DNA of 64,000 bases, taken from positions 497,001-561,000 of the forward strand of contig NZ_CP033043.1 of NCBI RefSeq assembly GCF_003667825.1, in the 5' to 3' direction. The translations under genes were made by a program, and so were the position numbers. Position 1 is the stretch's first letter, and the number at the start of each line of letters is the position of its first letter. The notes beneath the pieces are model-generated. The model was not told where the DNA came from. It was given only the letters and a program-made list of their open reading frames with translations, and ran no database searches. The DNA comes from Metabacillus litoralis. Lineage in GTDB: Bacteria > Bacillota > Bacilli > Bacillales > Bacillaceae. Positions 43,159 to 51,902 of this stretch are shown here, in pieces.

Positions 43159-45280
43159 ATTTAACTGCAATCTTATTGTCCACAACATCTATTTCGATTT
43201 GTGTAAGATTTTCATGATCTAAAAGAAGGTCCGTTATTTGATCTTCTACATGCTCTTGAATTACACGACGAAGTGGGCGGGCACCAAAGGCGGGATGATA
43301 GCCTAGTGCAGCAAGTTTTTCCTTTGCTTCATTAGTAACAGTAATCGAGATATTTTGTTCTGCTAATGTTTCAGCTAGTTCTTCTATCATTAATGTAACA
43401 ATTTTTAAGAGATCTTCTTTTTCAAGTGAAGAAAACTCAATGATATTATCAAATCTATTAAGGAATTCTGGTTTAAAGAATGAACCAAGTGATTGTAATA
43501 GTTGACTTTCTTCTACAGCTGTATTTGATGATGTTTCAAATCCAACGGTTATACGTTTTTCACCAACACCTGCATTACTTGTCATAATAATAACAGTGTC
43601 CTTAAAGCTGATGGTACGACCTTGACTATCTGTTAATCTGCCATCCTCTAAAATCTGTAGGAACATGTGTTGAACATCTGGATGGGCTTTCTCAATCTCA
43701 TCCAATAGAATGATGCTATAAGGATTGCGGCGAACTTTTTCAGTTAGTTGACCCGCTTCATCATGTCCTACATAACCCGGCGGGGAGCCAATAATTTTTG
43801 AAACAGCATGTTTCTCCATATACTCACTCATATCTAGACGTATCATTGAGTCTTTTGAGCCAAAAAGCTCTTCTGCTAATGACTTTGTTAATTCTGTTTT
43901 ACCAACACCAGTTGGTCCAACGAATAAGAAGGAACCAATTGGTCGAGCCTTGGATTTAAGACCAGCACGACTTCTTCGGATTGCTTTAGATACCTTACGA
44001 ACAGCATCTTCTTGTCCAATGACTTTTTCTGTGAGATTTTTCTCTAAATGTTTCATTTTTGATTGCTCATGACTTTGAAGCTTTCCAACTGGAATTCCGG
44101 TTTTCCTTGCTATAATGGCTTGAATGTCCTCTATAGAAACAACAAGCTTTTCATTGGTTGATTTTTCGATATTTAACTGTGATTCAAGTTGAGCTTCTTC
44201 ATCTCTTAATTTAGCAGCTAATTCGTAGTCCTCGTTTTTAGTAGCTTCACGTTTTTTTAGTGAAATGTTTTTTAGACGTTCTTTTATCTCTTCATCACTT
44301 TCATTTTTTAACATTAAGTTCTTTTTAGAACCAGCTTCATCCAACAAGTCGATCGCTTTATCAGGAAGATATCGGTCTTGTATATAACGATGTGAAAGGG
44401 AAACGCAGGATTCAATAGCTTCATCTGAATAAGATACATGATGATATTGCTCGTACTTATCTTGAATACCTTTTAAGATTTCAATCGCTTTATCAATTGT
44501 TGGTTCATGAACCATTACTGGCTGAAAGCGTCGCTCAAGTGCAGCATCTTTTTCAATTTTTCTATATTCTTTTAATGTTGTAGCACCTACAACTTGTAGC
44601 TCTCCTCTTGCCAGAGCTGGTTTTAGGATATTACCTGCATCCATTGAACCCTCTGCTGAACCAGCCCCAACAAGCTGGTGAATTTCATCTATGAATAATA
44701 TAATGTTTTTACGATTTTGTAGCTCTTCAATAATCTTCTTCATTCGTTCTTCAAATTGACCTCTAATCCCTGTATTTGCAACAAGTGATGCTACATCTAA
44801 GAGATAAACCTCTTTATTTGTAAGCTTTGCTGGAACAGAGCTGTTTGCAATCTTTAAAGCAAGACCTTCCACGACAGCTGTTTTTCCTACACCAGGTTCT
44901 CCAATTAACACGGGATTATTTTTGTTTCGGCGGTTTAAGATTTCAATCATTCGATCAACTTCTTCTTCACGGCCAATCACAGGATCGATTAAGCCTGCTC
45001 GTGCAGCATGAGTTAAATTACGACCAAGTTGGTCAAGAATTCCACCACCGCTGGATTGAGTTTTTGGTTGAACGTTTCCCGCTGATGATCCTTGTTGTTG
45101 AAGTTCCTTCATAAATTGTTCAAATGGAAACGAAGAGAATCCCCCTGCAAATCCTGAAGGGATAGCTTGTTTATACGTTGAATAGCAGTCTTTACATAAT
45201 GTTAGTTGCTTATGTTGATTATTTATTTGAAAGTTTAAATGAACTGTAGCTTGTTTTGATTGACAATTTTCACACATCAT
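43157..45280 (-). CDS. clpE: ATP-dependent Clp protease ATP-binding subunit ClpE
   Basis: This 707-residue HSP100 AAA+ unfoldase has the ClpE-specific N-terminal zinc finger (CENCQSK..CKDCYST). The first AAA domain has [17 protein letters not shown]-like middle region ([17 protein letters not shown]) follows. The second AAA domain has [12 protein letters not shown], and the C-terminal [11 protein letters not shown] is typical. It partners with ClpP, encoded elsewhere. AAAAGGAG lies 8 nt before the first ATG. Three CtsR sites upstream indicate heat and protein-stress control. Confidence 0.97.
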   Translation of the reverse strand: MMCENCQSKQATVHLNFQINNQHKQLTLCKDCYSTYKQAIPSGFAGGFSSFPFEQFMKELQQQGSSAGNVQPKTQSSGGGILDQLGRNLTHAARAGLIDPVIGREEEVDRMIEILNRRNKNNPVLIGEPGVGKTAVVEGLALKIANSSVPAKLTNKEVYLLDVASLVANTGIRGQFEERMKKIIEELQNRKNIILFIDEIHQLVGAGSAEGSMDAGNILKPALARGELQVVGATTLKEYRKIEKDAALERRFQPVMVHEPTIDKAIEILKGIQDKYEQYHHVSYSDEAIESCVSLSHRYIQDRYLPDKAIDLLDEAGSKKNLMLKNESDEEIKERLKNISLKKREATKNEDYELAAKLRDEEAQLESQLNIEKSTNEKLVVSIEDIQAIIARKTGIPVGKLQSHEQSKMKHLEKNLTEKVIGQEDAVRKVSKAIRRSRAGLKSKARPIGSFLFVGPTGVGKTELTKSLAEELFGSKDSMIRLDMSEYMEKHAVSKIIGSPPGYVGHDEAGQLTEKVRRNPYSIILLDEIEKAHPDVQHMFLQILEDGRLTDSQGRTISFKDTVIIMTSNAGVGEKRITVGFETSSNTAVEESQLLQSLGSFFKPEFLNRFDNIIEFSSLEKEDLLKIVTLMIEELAETLAEQNISITVTNEAKEKLAALGYHPAFGARPLRRVIQEHVEDQITDLLLDHENLTQIEIDVVDNKIAVK

Positions 45281-45334
45281 CTTTAAAACTCCTTTTCATT
45301 ACTAATTTATATAGAAAGAATTTCAGTGAAAGAG

Positions 45335-45351
45335 TTTGATCTTTATTGACC
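45335..45351 (-). promoter_or_regulatory. CtsR operator 1 of clpE
   Basis: On the minus strand GGTCAAT-AAA-GATCAAA, a heptad repeat with 3-bp spacer and two deviations. Confidence 0.6.
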
Positions 45352-45379
45352 AATAGGATAAAAAGAAAGAGGTCTTAAG

Positions 45380-45396
45380 TTTGACCTTCTTTGATC
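45380..45396 (-). promoter_or_regulatory. CtsR operator 2 of clpE
   Basis: On the minus strand GATCAAA-GAA-GGTCAAA, close to the CtsR heptad direct repeat. Confidence 0.75.
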
Positions 45397-45398
45397 AT

Positions 45399-45427
45399 AG
45401 TATACTTTGACCTTTTTTGACTTTCAA
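45399..45427 (-). promoter_or_regulatory. Sigma-A promoter of clpE
   Basis: On the minus strand TTGAAA, 17 bp, TATACT, with CtsR operator 3 inside the spacer. Confidence 0.7.
45406..45422 (-). promoter_or_regulatory. CtsR operator 3 of clpE
   Basis: On the minus strand AGTCAAA-AAA-GGTCAAA, the best match. It lies between -35 and -10, so binding would block polymerase. Confidence 0.85.
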
Positions 45428-45559
45428 GTGTTTTGCCTAAAATGTTGTAATGGGATTTATTTACAGTAGTTTGAAAAGAAGTTATGTAAATGAAGTGAAT
45501 CATCTCTGTTTACGCTCATATAATGATACAAGCTGTTTATCTATAGTGAGGTGTAAAGG

Positions 45560-46588
45560 ATGAGAAGATCTTGGATTGCCTCGTTTCAAGTCGCTGCTGT
45601 GTACGTAGGAACAGTAGTAGGAGCTGGATTTGCGACTGGACGAGAAATAGTTGAGTTTTTTACAAAATACGGTGTTTTTGGACTTGCAGGTATTTTATTA
45701 GTGGGTTTAATTTTTGTTTATACTGGGACGAAAATGCTCATCCTATCAAAGCGAATTAACGCAGCTTCTTATCAAGATTTAATGATCTTTTTATTTGGTA
45801 AGAAAATAGGAAGATTTATAAATATTTTTATGCTCATCATATTATTAGGATTAACCTCTATCATGTTGTCAGGTGCAGGAGCGATATTTAAAGAACAGCT
45901 TGGTCTTTCTGTAAGGTTAGGTGTTGTCATTACGATTTTATTAACAATAGCTGTTATGTCTTTTGGAATAAAGGGGTTATTTAGTGTAAATATCATTGTA
46001 GTACCGATGTTGGTTCTATTTAGTACAATTCTAGCTGTTCAGTCTTTCTCTATTGAACCTTTAACTGTAATTCCCGATAAAACATCAGCAACGTTTAAAT
46101 GGATTCTTTCTGCTGTTTCTTATGCAGCCTTTAATTTAACAATGGCTGCAGCTGTTTTAGTGCCTTTAGCAAATGAAATTCAAGATGAGAAAGTCTTGAA
46201 GCGGGGAGGAATCCTTGGGGGAGTCTTTTTAACCGCAATTCTAATTAGCAGTCATATTGCTCTTTCGACTCTTCCTAACGTTATGGATTATGACATACCG
46301 ATGGCTGAGGTAATGAAAACAACTTTTTATGCCATTTATTTTATTTACATAGCTGTTATATATGGTGAAGTTTTTACCTCAGTTATAGGCAATTTATATG
46401 GTTTAGAAAGACAAGTAGCATCGTTTCTCAATATACCTAGTATGATTATTGTTTGCTCTATACTATGTGTGGCCGCTTTTATAAGTAAATTTGGGTATAG
46501 TTCATTAATTTCTACATTATATCCGATCTTTGGTTATGTTTGTTTAGGAGTACTTCTGTTATTAATGATTAAAAGAGTTCCTGAGTAA
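45560..46588 (+). CDS. ykvI: YkvI-family membrane protein
   Basis: This 342-residue integral membrane protein has about ten helices of the amino acid/polyamine-transporter-like fold (COG3949). Its first segment, VYVGTVVGAGFATGREIVEFF, is a broken-helix substrate motif. AGTGAGGTGTAAAGG precedes the ATG. The position between clpE and queC follows B. subtilis ykvI. The substrate is unknown. A long hairpin follows the stop. Confidence 0.88.
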   Translation: MRRSWIASFQVAAVYVGTVVGAGFATGREIVEFFTKYGVFGLAGILLVGLIFVYTGTKMLILSKRINAASYQDLMIFLFGKKIGRFINIFMLIILLGLTSIMLSGAGAIFKEQLGLSVRLGVVITILLTIAVMSFGIKGLFSVNIIVVPMLVLFSTILAVQSFSIEPLTVIPDKTSATFKWILSAVSYAAFNLTMAAAVLVPLANEIQDEKVLKRGGILGGVFLTAILISSHIALSTLPNVMDYDIPMAEVMKTTFYAIYFIYIAVIYGEVFTSVIGNLYGLERQVASFLNIPSMIIVCSILCVAAFISKFGYSSLISTLYPIFGYVCLGVLLLLMIKRVPE

Positions 46589-46600
46589 CTGTGCAAATTT

Positions 46601-46650
46601 AACGACCGTGTTAGATGCTTGTATTGTCAAGCTATTTCAACACGGTCGTT
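46601..46650 (+). terminator. Long hairpin after ykvI
   Basis: AACGACCGTGTT pairs perfectly with AACACGGTCGTT; an inner stem GCTTG/CAAGC lies in the loop. The T tract is poor, so termination is probable rather than certain. Confidence 0.6.
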
Positions 46651-46696
46651 AATGCTTTATACTAATAGGACAAGTTGTGCAGAGTGGAGGGCGAAT

Positions 46697-47431
46697 ATGG
46701 AACGAATTGCAATTATTTCAGATATTCATGGAAATATTCCTGCGTTAGATGCAGTTTTAGATGACATAAAACAAAAAAAGATTCAACGTATTTTTTGCTT
46801 AGGAGATTTAGTTGGAAAAGGACCTGATTCTTATGAAGTGATTCAGAAAATAAGTCAAAGCTGTGAAAAAGTTATAAAAGGAAATTGGGATGATTTCATT
46901 ACAAAGGAAACAGAATTTGAATCATTGAAGTGGCATCAACATCAATTAACAGTGGATCAAAATCTTTATTTGGAGTCATTGCCTTTTTCATTTGATTTTT
47001 ATATGAGCGGAAAACTGATCCGATTATTTCATGCCTCACCACATAGCGTCTATACAAGAGTTCAGCCTTGGGATTCAATTGAGACACGATTAGGTATGTT
47101 TACTAATACGGAATACACCGGAATAAGCACTTGTCAACCGGATGTTGTTGGTTATGGTGATGTTCATCATGCCTTTATTCAACATATAGATGGGAAAACA
47201 CTATTTAATACAGGAAGTGTAGGCAATCCTTTAGACCTTACTCAAGCTTCATATACGATCGTCGAGGGGGAATATGAGTCTAAAAGGGAAGCAGGTTTTA
47301 ATATTACCTTTGTACGTGTACCATATAATATTGAAAGAGCTATCCAATTAGCTAAAGACGCAGAAATGCCCGACCTAGAGCCATACATACAAGAGTTAAC
47401 AACAGCAAAGTACAGAGGTTTAAAAAATTAG
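46697..47431 (+). CDS. Metallophosphoesterase family protein
   Basis: This 244-residue calcineurin-like phosphoesterase has the motifs SDIHGNIPALDAVL, FCLGDLVGKGPDS, GNWDD, GYGDVHHAF and NTGSVGNPLD. The ATG at 46697 follows GTGGAGGGCG; a longer reading from 46619 runs through the preceding hairpin and is rejected. Substrates of this branch (YfcE/PrpE-like) range from cyclic nucleotides to phosphoproteins, and nothing here decides. It is not in the recalled B. subtilis order, so the accessory interval may begin at this gene. Confidence 0.88.
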   Translation: MERIAIISDIHGNIPALDAVLDDIKQKKIQRIFCLGDLVGKGPDSYEVIQKISQSCEKVIKGNWDDFITKETEFESLKWHQHQLTVDQNLYLESLPFSFDFYMSGKLIRLFHASPHSVYTRVQPWDSIETRLGMFTNTEYTGISTCQPDVVGYGDVHHAFIQHIDGKTLFNTGSVGNPLDLTQASYTIVEGEYESKREAGFNITFVRVPYNIERAIQLAKDAEMPDLEPYIQELTTAKYRGLKN

Positions 47432-47563
47432 CTAGAGTACTTTTAAAAAGCAATCAAATAATCTTAACAGGTTCTGTTTTGAAGTACAAAATACAAATTA
47501 CATTGCTTTTCGTATAGTCATTCGCACTATGATTAAAAAGCATTTTGACAAGTAAATCAGCAA

Positions 47564-47604
47564 AGAAAAATGCTTGGAAACATATATGCTCCAAGCATTT
47601 TTTA
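47564..47604 (+). terminator. Terminator downstream of the metallophosphoesterase
   Basis: AAAAATGCTTGGA pairs with TCCAAGCATTTTTT around 11 nt. It lies 130 bp past the stop. Confidence 0.75.
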
Positions 47605-47672
47605 TACCAAGATAAGTACCCGTTTAAGCAAATATCCAACTCTTCGAGAATCGCAAGGAAATAAGCTACTAA

Positions 47673-47860
47673 AATAAGCGGAGAAATTCCCCTTATTGAG
47701 GAAATAACATGAAAAATAGATTAAATAGACGGAAAGATTCCGCCTATTTAATCGAAAAAGACGAAAATGGACCATTTTACATTGCTTAACCGGAGAAATT
47801 CCGCTTATATCTCCAAATTGATTTCCATTCTTCATTCTAACCGGAAAAACTCCGCTTATT
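47673..47860. repeat. Four related small palindromes (CGGA-N5-TCCG core)
   Basis: Copies lie at 47673-47697, 47722-47750, 47788-47809 and 47838-47860. Each has CGGA, a five-base A-rich centre (GAAAT, AAGAT, GAAAT, AAAAC) and TCCG or TCCC. They are flanked by AT arms that also pair, for example AATAAG/CTTATT and TAAATAG/CTATTTA. Spacing is 49, 66 and 50 bp. They look like degenerate REP-like hairpins. The interval between them shows no gene. Confidence 0.75.
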
Positions 47861-47909
47861 TCTTACGATTAGTCAAGCGTATTTCAGTTAATTCGTTTAT
47901 ATTTTTTTA

Positions 47910-47951
47910 TTAGATGTATTTGGGAGGGGTACCCCTCCCAAATACATCTAA
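47910..47951. repeat. 42-bp perfect palindrome
   Basis: The half-site TTAGATGTATTTGGGAGGGG is followed by T|A and its exact complement, centred on GGTACC at 47930/47931. It lies 77 bp beyond the end of the IS110 transposase gene. No T run follows on the minus strand, so it is not a typical terminator for that gene. Confidence 0.9.
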
Positions 47952-48027
47952 ATTTTCCCATGACAAAAAGACCTCACGATATTCTTTTTTTCGAAAGGTC
48001 AGTGTGCTATAGTGAATATAAACTTGG

Positions 48028-49251
48028 CTACGATTTCTGAGCTGGTAGTGCGGACTCATAATCGTAAAGTATGCCGTGTGTCAGTAACTGAAACGTCACT
48101 TTCAGAAACTTATTGATACACGCCACAATCGCGACCTTATGAGGCTTTCTCTGAGGTTGCGTTTTTAATTTGTAATAATAGTCTACTAAATGATTAGGTT
48201 TTCCTTTTGCCATAAGCATCGTACAAATCATAAAAAATAAAATCTTCCGTAGCTTCTTATTTCCTCGTTTATTAATACGATCACGGTATTGTGTATTACC
48301 AGATTGATAGCGCATAATATCGATGCCAACGTAAGCGTTCAGTTGTTTCGCGTTTTTAAATCGGCGAATATCACCTAGTTCGCCAATAAGTCTGCACGCT
48401 GTTGTATCACCAATCCCCGGAAAAGAGCGTAATACGGTATATTCCATTCTTCCTTCAGACATCATAACCATTTGTTTCACAAGCTGGTCTTTCTTTTCCA
48501 TTAAATCCGCAATACGTCGGGCGTAATCGCGTACTTGATTACAACGAATATCCGTTGGTTCAATGGCAGGATATGAATTTTTCGCAGCTTCTAATAACAC
48601 GATGGCTTTTTTCTCTGCACGTTCTAGTGAAAGTTTTTTACGTGTATTGCTTTTTAAACGATTTTTAATAATTGTCTTTGAATGAGCTAATAATAGTGCT
48701 GGGTGTGGATACAATTGCACAAAATTTAAAAATAGTGCTGAACTCGGTGAAATAAGTCGTTCCAACTCTGGAAATGAAACATGTAAAATGGCATGCATAC
48801 GATTGCGTAAAAGAATAAGTTCTTCTTCAATTTCGTCATAATAACGAGTAATCGCCCGCATCTGTTCATAATAATCATTCTGCACATACGTCGTTTCACG
48901 TTCCAATTTAATGTGGGTTTTCGCTAACTCATGGGCATCGCTAATATCGGTTTTGTGTCGACGCATTGAAGCCATTTGTAGGTTCGCTTCAAGAGGGTTC
49001 ATGCGACAGTAAGTATGTCCGTGATCCCGTAGAAACTTCTCAACTGATTTTGAATAGACACCCGTCGCCTCAAATACGATTTCAGGAGCTTGTCCATCAA
49101 GAGCTGTTATTTCCTTAATACGAAGGTGTAGCTGCTCAAAATCAATGCGTGTATGATACAATTCCCCTTCAAATTCACATTGTCTATAGCCATCATAAAT
49201 GGCAATGGTACTTTTCCCTTTACTTACATCAAGAGCGATGACATGTTTCAT
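48028..49251 (-). CDS. IS110-family transposase (bridge-RNA-type recombinase)
   Basis: This 407-residue recombinase has the N-terminal RuvC-like DEDD domain, with D8 in ALDVSKGKS, Glu in FEATGVYSKSVE and the Asp pair in RRHKTDISDAHELA. A coiled middle leads to the C-terminal Transposase_20 domain with LRSFPGIGDTTACRLIGELG. The catalytic-serine region is YQSGNTQYRDRINKRGNKK. It appears complete, with AAAGGAGAAT upstream of the ATG. IS110 enzymes use an element-encoded bridge RNA to pair donor and target DNA. The non-coding DNA is mainly on the 5' side, as in the IS110 rather than the IS1111 subgroup. It could be an active copy. Confidence 0.95.
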   Translation of the reverse strand: MKHVIALDVSKGKSTIAIYDGYRQCEFEGELYHTRIDFEQLHLRIKEITALDGQAPEIVFEATGVYSKSVEKFLRDHGHTYCRMNPLEANLQMASMRRHKTDISDAHELAKTHIKLERETTYVQNDYYEQMRAITRYYDEIEEELILLRNRMHAILHVSFPELERLISPSSALFLNFVQLYPHPALLLAHSKTIIKNRLKSNTRKKLSLERAEKKAIVLLEAAKNSYPAIEPTDIRCNQVRDYARRIADLMEKKDQLVKQMVMMSEGRMEYTVLRSFPGIGDTTACRLIGELGDIRRFKNAKQLNAYVGIDIMRYQSGNTQYRDRINKRGNKKLRKILFFMICTMLMAKGKPNHLVDYYYKLKTQPQRKPHKVAIVACINKFLKVTFQLLTHGILYDYESALPAQKS

Positions 49252-49440
49252 ATAAATATTCTCCTTTTATAACCAATCATAGAAGCCTTCACAGTACCTT
49301 AACGATTCCATTTTCTTATACACGATCTCTAGGACCCAACATACTAAACTGATTCAAACAAGGGTGTGAAGTTGGCCGGTTTAAAATACGGACTCTAACA
49401 TGGTCCCATAAGCGGATCGACCTTCCTTCACTTCTACTAT
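49252..49440 (-). ncRNA. Candidate IS110 bridge RNA region
   Basis: This non-coding stretch lies immediately upstream of the transposase, where IS110-type elements encode their bridge RNA. On the transposase strand several pairings are visible: GTGAAG with CTTCAC across a 60-nt interval, GGTC with GACC, and GGAC with GTCC around CATGTTAGA. A later GGGTCCTAGAGATC segment is also present. A terminator bounds it on the far side. The loop assignments are inference; no terminus is known. Confidence 0.45.
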
Positions 49441-49483
49441 AAAAAAATAGTAGCACAAACCATGGCCTTGGTTTGTGCTACTA
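49440..49483 (-). terminator. Strong hairpin terminator facing the IS110 element
   Basis: TAGTAGCACAAACCA pairs perfectly with TGGTTTGTGCTACTA around 6 nt and is followed on the minus strand by TTTTTTT. It would stop transcripts entering the element from outside. Confidence 0.85.
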
Positions 49484-49489
49484 ATGTTA

Positions 49490-50020
49490 GTATGTTTATA
49501 AACTATTGGTTACTCAATTAAGGATAATCTGCTTTATTTATCCGCCTCTCAGACCTTCATCCACCCCCCTAGTAGTTAAAATCATTTTTAGCACACCATT
49601 TGGAATAGCAATGAGCTTGCGAATTTTTATGCTGACAAATACTTATGTCGCCATGTTAAAAGTGGTTCGGAATTCTGGGCCTATTTACCTTCCATTTAAT
49701 TAAACCCCATATATATCAATAAAAATAAGCAGTCTTATTCAGTAGCGAATAGGACTGCTTATTAGTTTGCTAATTTAGTTTTTGTATTCGGAAACCGAAC
49801 CCGTTTAAATAATCTTGATTGCTTTTTTATTTATGTAAGTGCTAGTGAAAATTATACGTGTCCTGGAGATTTGATTGAAAGAGGGTCCAAAAAAAATTGT
49901 AAAACTTGGTGAATTTATAAATATGCTCATTTACGGTCAAATAATGTTGTTTTTCATTGAAAAAGGTATTATTAAACGAATTATCACATATTTATTAAGA
50001 AAATCACCAAAGTGTTACGT
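49490..50020. other. Intergenic region right of the IS element
   Basis: No convincing gene. A short open stretch at 49506-49703 has no ribosome site. A hairpin at 49727-49766 (AAGCAGTC..TATTC with GAATA..GACTGCTT) resembles a terminator for a lost gene. The rest is AT-rich and featureless. Confidence 0.45.
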
Positions 50021-50050
50021 TTGACTGTATTGTTTCTTTCGTATTATGAT
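50021..50050 (+). promoter_or_regulatory. Candidate promoter of the CNNM/CorC-type gene
   Basis: TTGACT, 18 bp, TATGAT (5/6). This predicts a 5' leader of about 180 nt. Confidence 0.5.
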
Positions 50051-50056
50051 AAATTT

Positions 50057-50237
50057 AACTAAAACTGTGGGGTGATAATATGGGGCAGTGTTAAAAATAA
50101 ATAGTATTGTTATCGCATCCCTTATTGTACTCCAAGCGGACGCCGATAATAAGAATAAATGTATATAAGTTTTTTGTTAGACTTAACTCTCAGGAGGTGA
50201 CTCCTTTTCCGTTTTTTTACGGAGAAAGGAAGCTTAT
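50057..50237 (+). promoter_or_regulatory. Structured 5' leader with sequestered ribosome site
   Basis: Pairings include CTTATT with AATAAG (50129-50155 area), AGGAG with CTCCT around GTGA, and CCTTTTCCGT with ACGGAGAAAGG. The last buries the AAAGGAAG ribosome site just before the TTG start. It is not one of the riboswitch classes I can recognise. Confidence 0.45.
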
Positions 50238-51581
50238 TTGGACATAGTAAATTTGTTGCTTGTTGCAATTTTAATCGCTCTTACGGGTTTTTTCGTTGCT
50301 TCTGAATTTGCGATCATTAGAATTAGGAGCTCTCGTATTGACCAATTAATTGCAGAAGGAAACAAAAAGGCAAGTGCCGCGAAGAAAGTCATTAATAACC
50401 TTGATGAATATCTCTCGGCTTGTCAATTAGGAATAACTATTACTGCGCTTGGTTTAGGTTGGTTAGGCGAACCAACCATAGAACACATGTTAAAACCAGT
50501 GTTTCAGCAGTATGATCTCCCTTCATCCGTGTCAACAGTGTTATCATTTTCAATTGCGTTTGTGACGATTACATTTTTGCATGTTGTTGTAGGTGAATTA
50601 GCTCCAAAAACAGTAGCCATACAAAAGGCTGAAGCTGTTAGTTTATGGTTTGCTAAGCCATTAATGGCATTCTATATTATAATGTACCCATTTATTTGGG
50701 CTTTAAACGGATCTGCTCGATTTATTACAGGATTATTTGGTTTCAAGCCTGTATCAGAACATGAAATGGCTCATAGTGAAGAAGAGCTTAGAATCATTCT
50801 TTCTGAAAGTTATAAAAGTGGTGAAATTAATCAATCTGAATTTAAGTATGTGAATAAAATATTTGAATTTGATAACCGAATTGCGAAGGAAATTATGGTG
50901 CCCAGAACGGAGATTGTTTCGTTATCGATTGATGCACAAATTCAAGAGCAATTAGAAATTATCAAGGACGAAAAATATACACGATATCCAATTGTAGATG
51001 GCGATAAAGATCATATCGTTGGAATTGTTAATATTAAAGAAATATTTACTGACTTAATTCACTTCGAAAATCAAAAAACGTTTACAATTGATAAATACGT
51101 AAGACCGATCATTCAGGTGATCGAATCAATACCTATACATGAATTATTGCTTAAAATGCAAAGAGAAAGAATTCATATGGCCATACTAATTGATGAATAT
51201 GGTGGTACAGCCGGGCTTGTCACAGTTGAGGATATTCTAGAAGAAATTGTTGGAGAAATACGTGATGAGTTCGATGCTGACGAAGTTCCACTTGTTCAAA
51301 AATTAAATGATACAAAATATATCATTGATGGCAAAGTATTAGTAAGCGAAATAAATGAGTTATTAGGTCTTGATATCGATGATTCTGATGTTGATACAAT
51401 TGGCGGGTGGGTACTAACAGAACAATATGACATCAAAAAAGGCGACTTTATCGAATTTGGATCACATATGTTTAAAGTACACGACATGGAAAACCATCAC
51501 ATTCGTTCCTTAGAAATAACAAAGATTCCACAGGTTTTACCTAATCCAGCGCTGCTTGATAAGGAAGTAGCCACTTCATAA
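50238..51581 (+). CDS. CNNM/CorC-HlyC family transporter (hemolysin-family protein)
   Basis: This 447-residue membrane protein has an N-terminal DUF21/CNNM domain of three to four helices (about 1-200). Two CBS domains (about 215-340) include VPRTEIVSLSID and MAILIDEYGGTAGLVTVEDILEEIVGEI. A CorC_HlyC domain lies at the C-terminus (VDTIGGWVLTEQYDIKKGD). Members export Mg2+ (MpfA in B. subtilis) or affect Co2+/Mg2+ tolerance. The start is TTG with AAAGGAAG 5 nt upstream. The long structured leader suggests post-transcriptional control. The name hemolysin is historical. Confidence 0.92.
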   Translation: MDIVNLLLVAILIALTGFFVASEFAIIRIRSSRIDQLIAEGNKKASAAKKVINNLDEYLSACQLGITITALGLGWLGEPTIEHMLKPVFQQYDLPSSVSTVLSFSIAFVTITFLHVVVGELAPKTVAIQKAEAVSLWFAKPLMAFYIIMYPFIWALNGSARFITGLFGFKPVSEHEMAHSEEELRIILSESYKSGEINQSEFKYVNKIFEFDNRIAKEIMVPRTEIVSLSIDAQIQEQLEIIKDEKYTRYPIVDGDKDHIVGIVNIKEIFTDLIHFENQKTFTIDKYVRPIIQVIESIPIHELLLKMQRERIHMAILIDEYGGTAGLVTVEDILEEIVGEIRDEFDADEVPLVQKLNDTKYIIDGKVLVSEINELLGLDIDDSDVDTIGGWVLTEQYDIKKGDFIEFGSHMFKVHDMENHHIRSLEITKIPQVLPNPALLDKEVATS

Positions 51582-51582
51582 C

Positions 51583-51617
51583 AAAAAGGACCTACAAAAA
51601 ATGTAGGTTCTTTTTAT
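51583..51617 (+). terminator. Terminator after the CNNM/CorC-type gene
   Basis: AAAAAGGACCTACA pairs with TGTAGGTTCTTTTT around A residues. Confidence 0.88.
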
Positions 51618-51742
51618 TATTGAAGATCATTCGACTCTTATACCAAGAAATGACTTCAGATATAAGAATGAAAGCTCTCTTTAAGGTAAAAATATTAAAA
51701 GCTTCTAGTTGAGGCTAATATGCTAAAAAAGGGGTTTTTGGT

Positions 51743-51862
51743 ATGACACAATCAAAATCACAAAAAGAACGTCAATGGACGGTTCGAAAACAATCTCAAA
51801 ATCCTCACGGTAAAGTAAAATCATTTGATCAGCTTTTAGAAGAAGCAGGTAAAAAAGAATAG
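51743..51862 (+). CDS. Small basic protein, 39 aa, unknown
   Basis: This 39-codon gene has a strong AAAAAAGGGG site 8 nt before the ATG. The product MTQSKSQKERQWTVRKQSQ continues with NPHGKVKSFDQLLEEAGKK. It is highly charged, with no hydrophobic segment, and a strong terminator follows directly. The site and terminator make it a likely real gene. I recognise no family. Confidence 0.65.
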   Translation: MTQSKSQKERQWTVRKQSQNPHGKVKSFDQLLEEAGKKE

Positions 51863-51864
51863 AA

Positions 51865-51902
51865 AAAGAAAGGTGGGTGAATATTCACCTCACCTTTCTT
51901 TG
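51865..51902. terminator. Bidirectional terminator
   Basis: AAGAAAGGTG(G)GTGAATA pairs with TATTCAC(C)TCACCTTTCTT, an almost perfect palindrome that overlaps the stop of the converging gene. Confidence 0.88.

Larger units (their letters stand above)
48028..49440 (-). mobile_element. IS110-family insertion sequence, minimal extent
   Basis: This is a single-gene element: a DEDD transposase with a non-coding segment of about 190 bp upstream of it. IS110 elements lack clear inverted repeats and often lack target duplications, so exact ends cannot be set from one copy. The right boundary is placed at the terminator near 49440. The left end may extend to the palindrome at 47951. Confidence 0.75.

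Noticed and set aside
46619..46696. Longer start for the metallophosphoesterase
   Set aside because: It would translate the ykvI hairpin, and the internal ATG has the ribosome site GTGGAGGG.
47454..47835. Two minus-strand open frames in the palindrome region
   Set aside because: No ribosome sites, and the sequence is explained by the terminator and repeated hairpins.
47673..47860. CRISPR array
   Set aside because: The four units are imperfect palindromes with irregular spacing and variable repeats, and no cas genes are in the window.
49506..49703. 65-codon plus-strand frame right of the IS element
   Set aside because: No ribosome site and no recognisable protein; it may be a relic but cannot be supported as a gene.
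50057..50237. yybP-ykoY manganese or M-box magnesium riboswitch before the CNNM/CorC-type gene
   Set aside because: The conserved cores of these classes are not visible, although structure is present.
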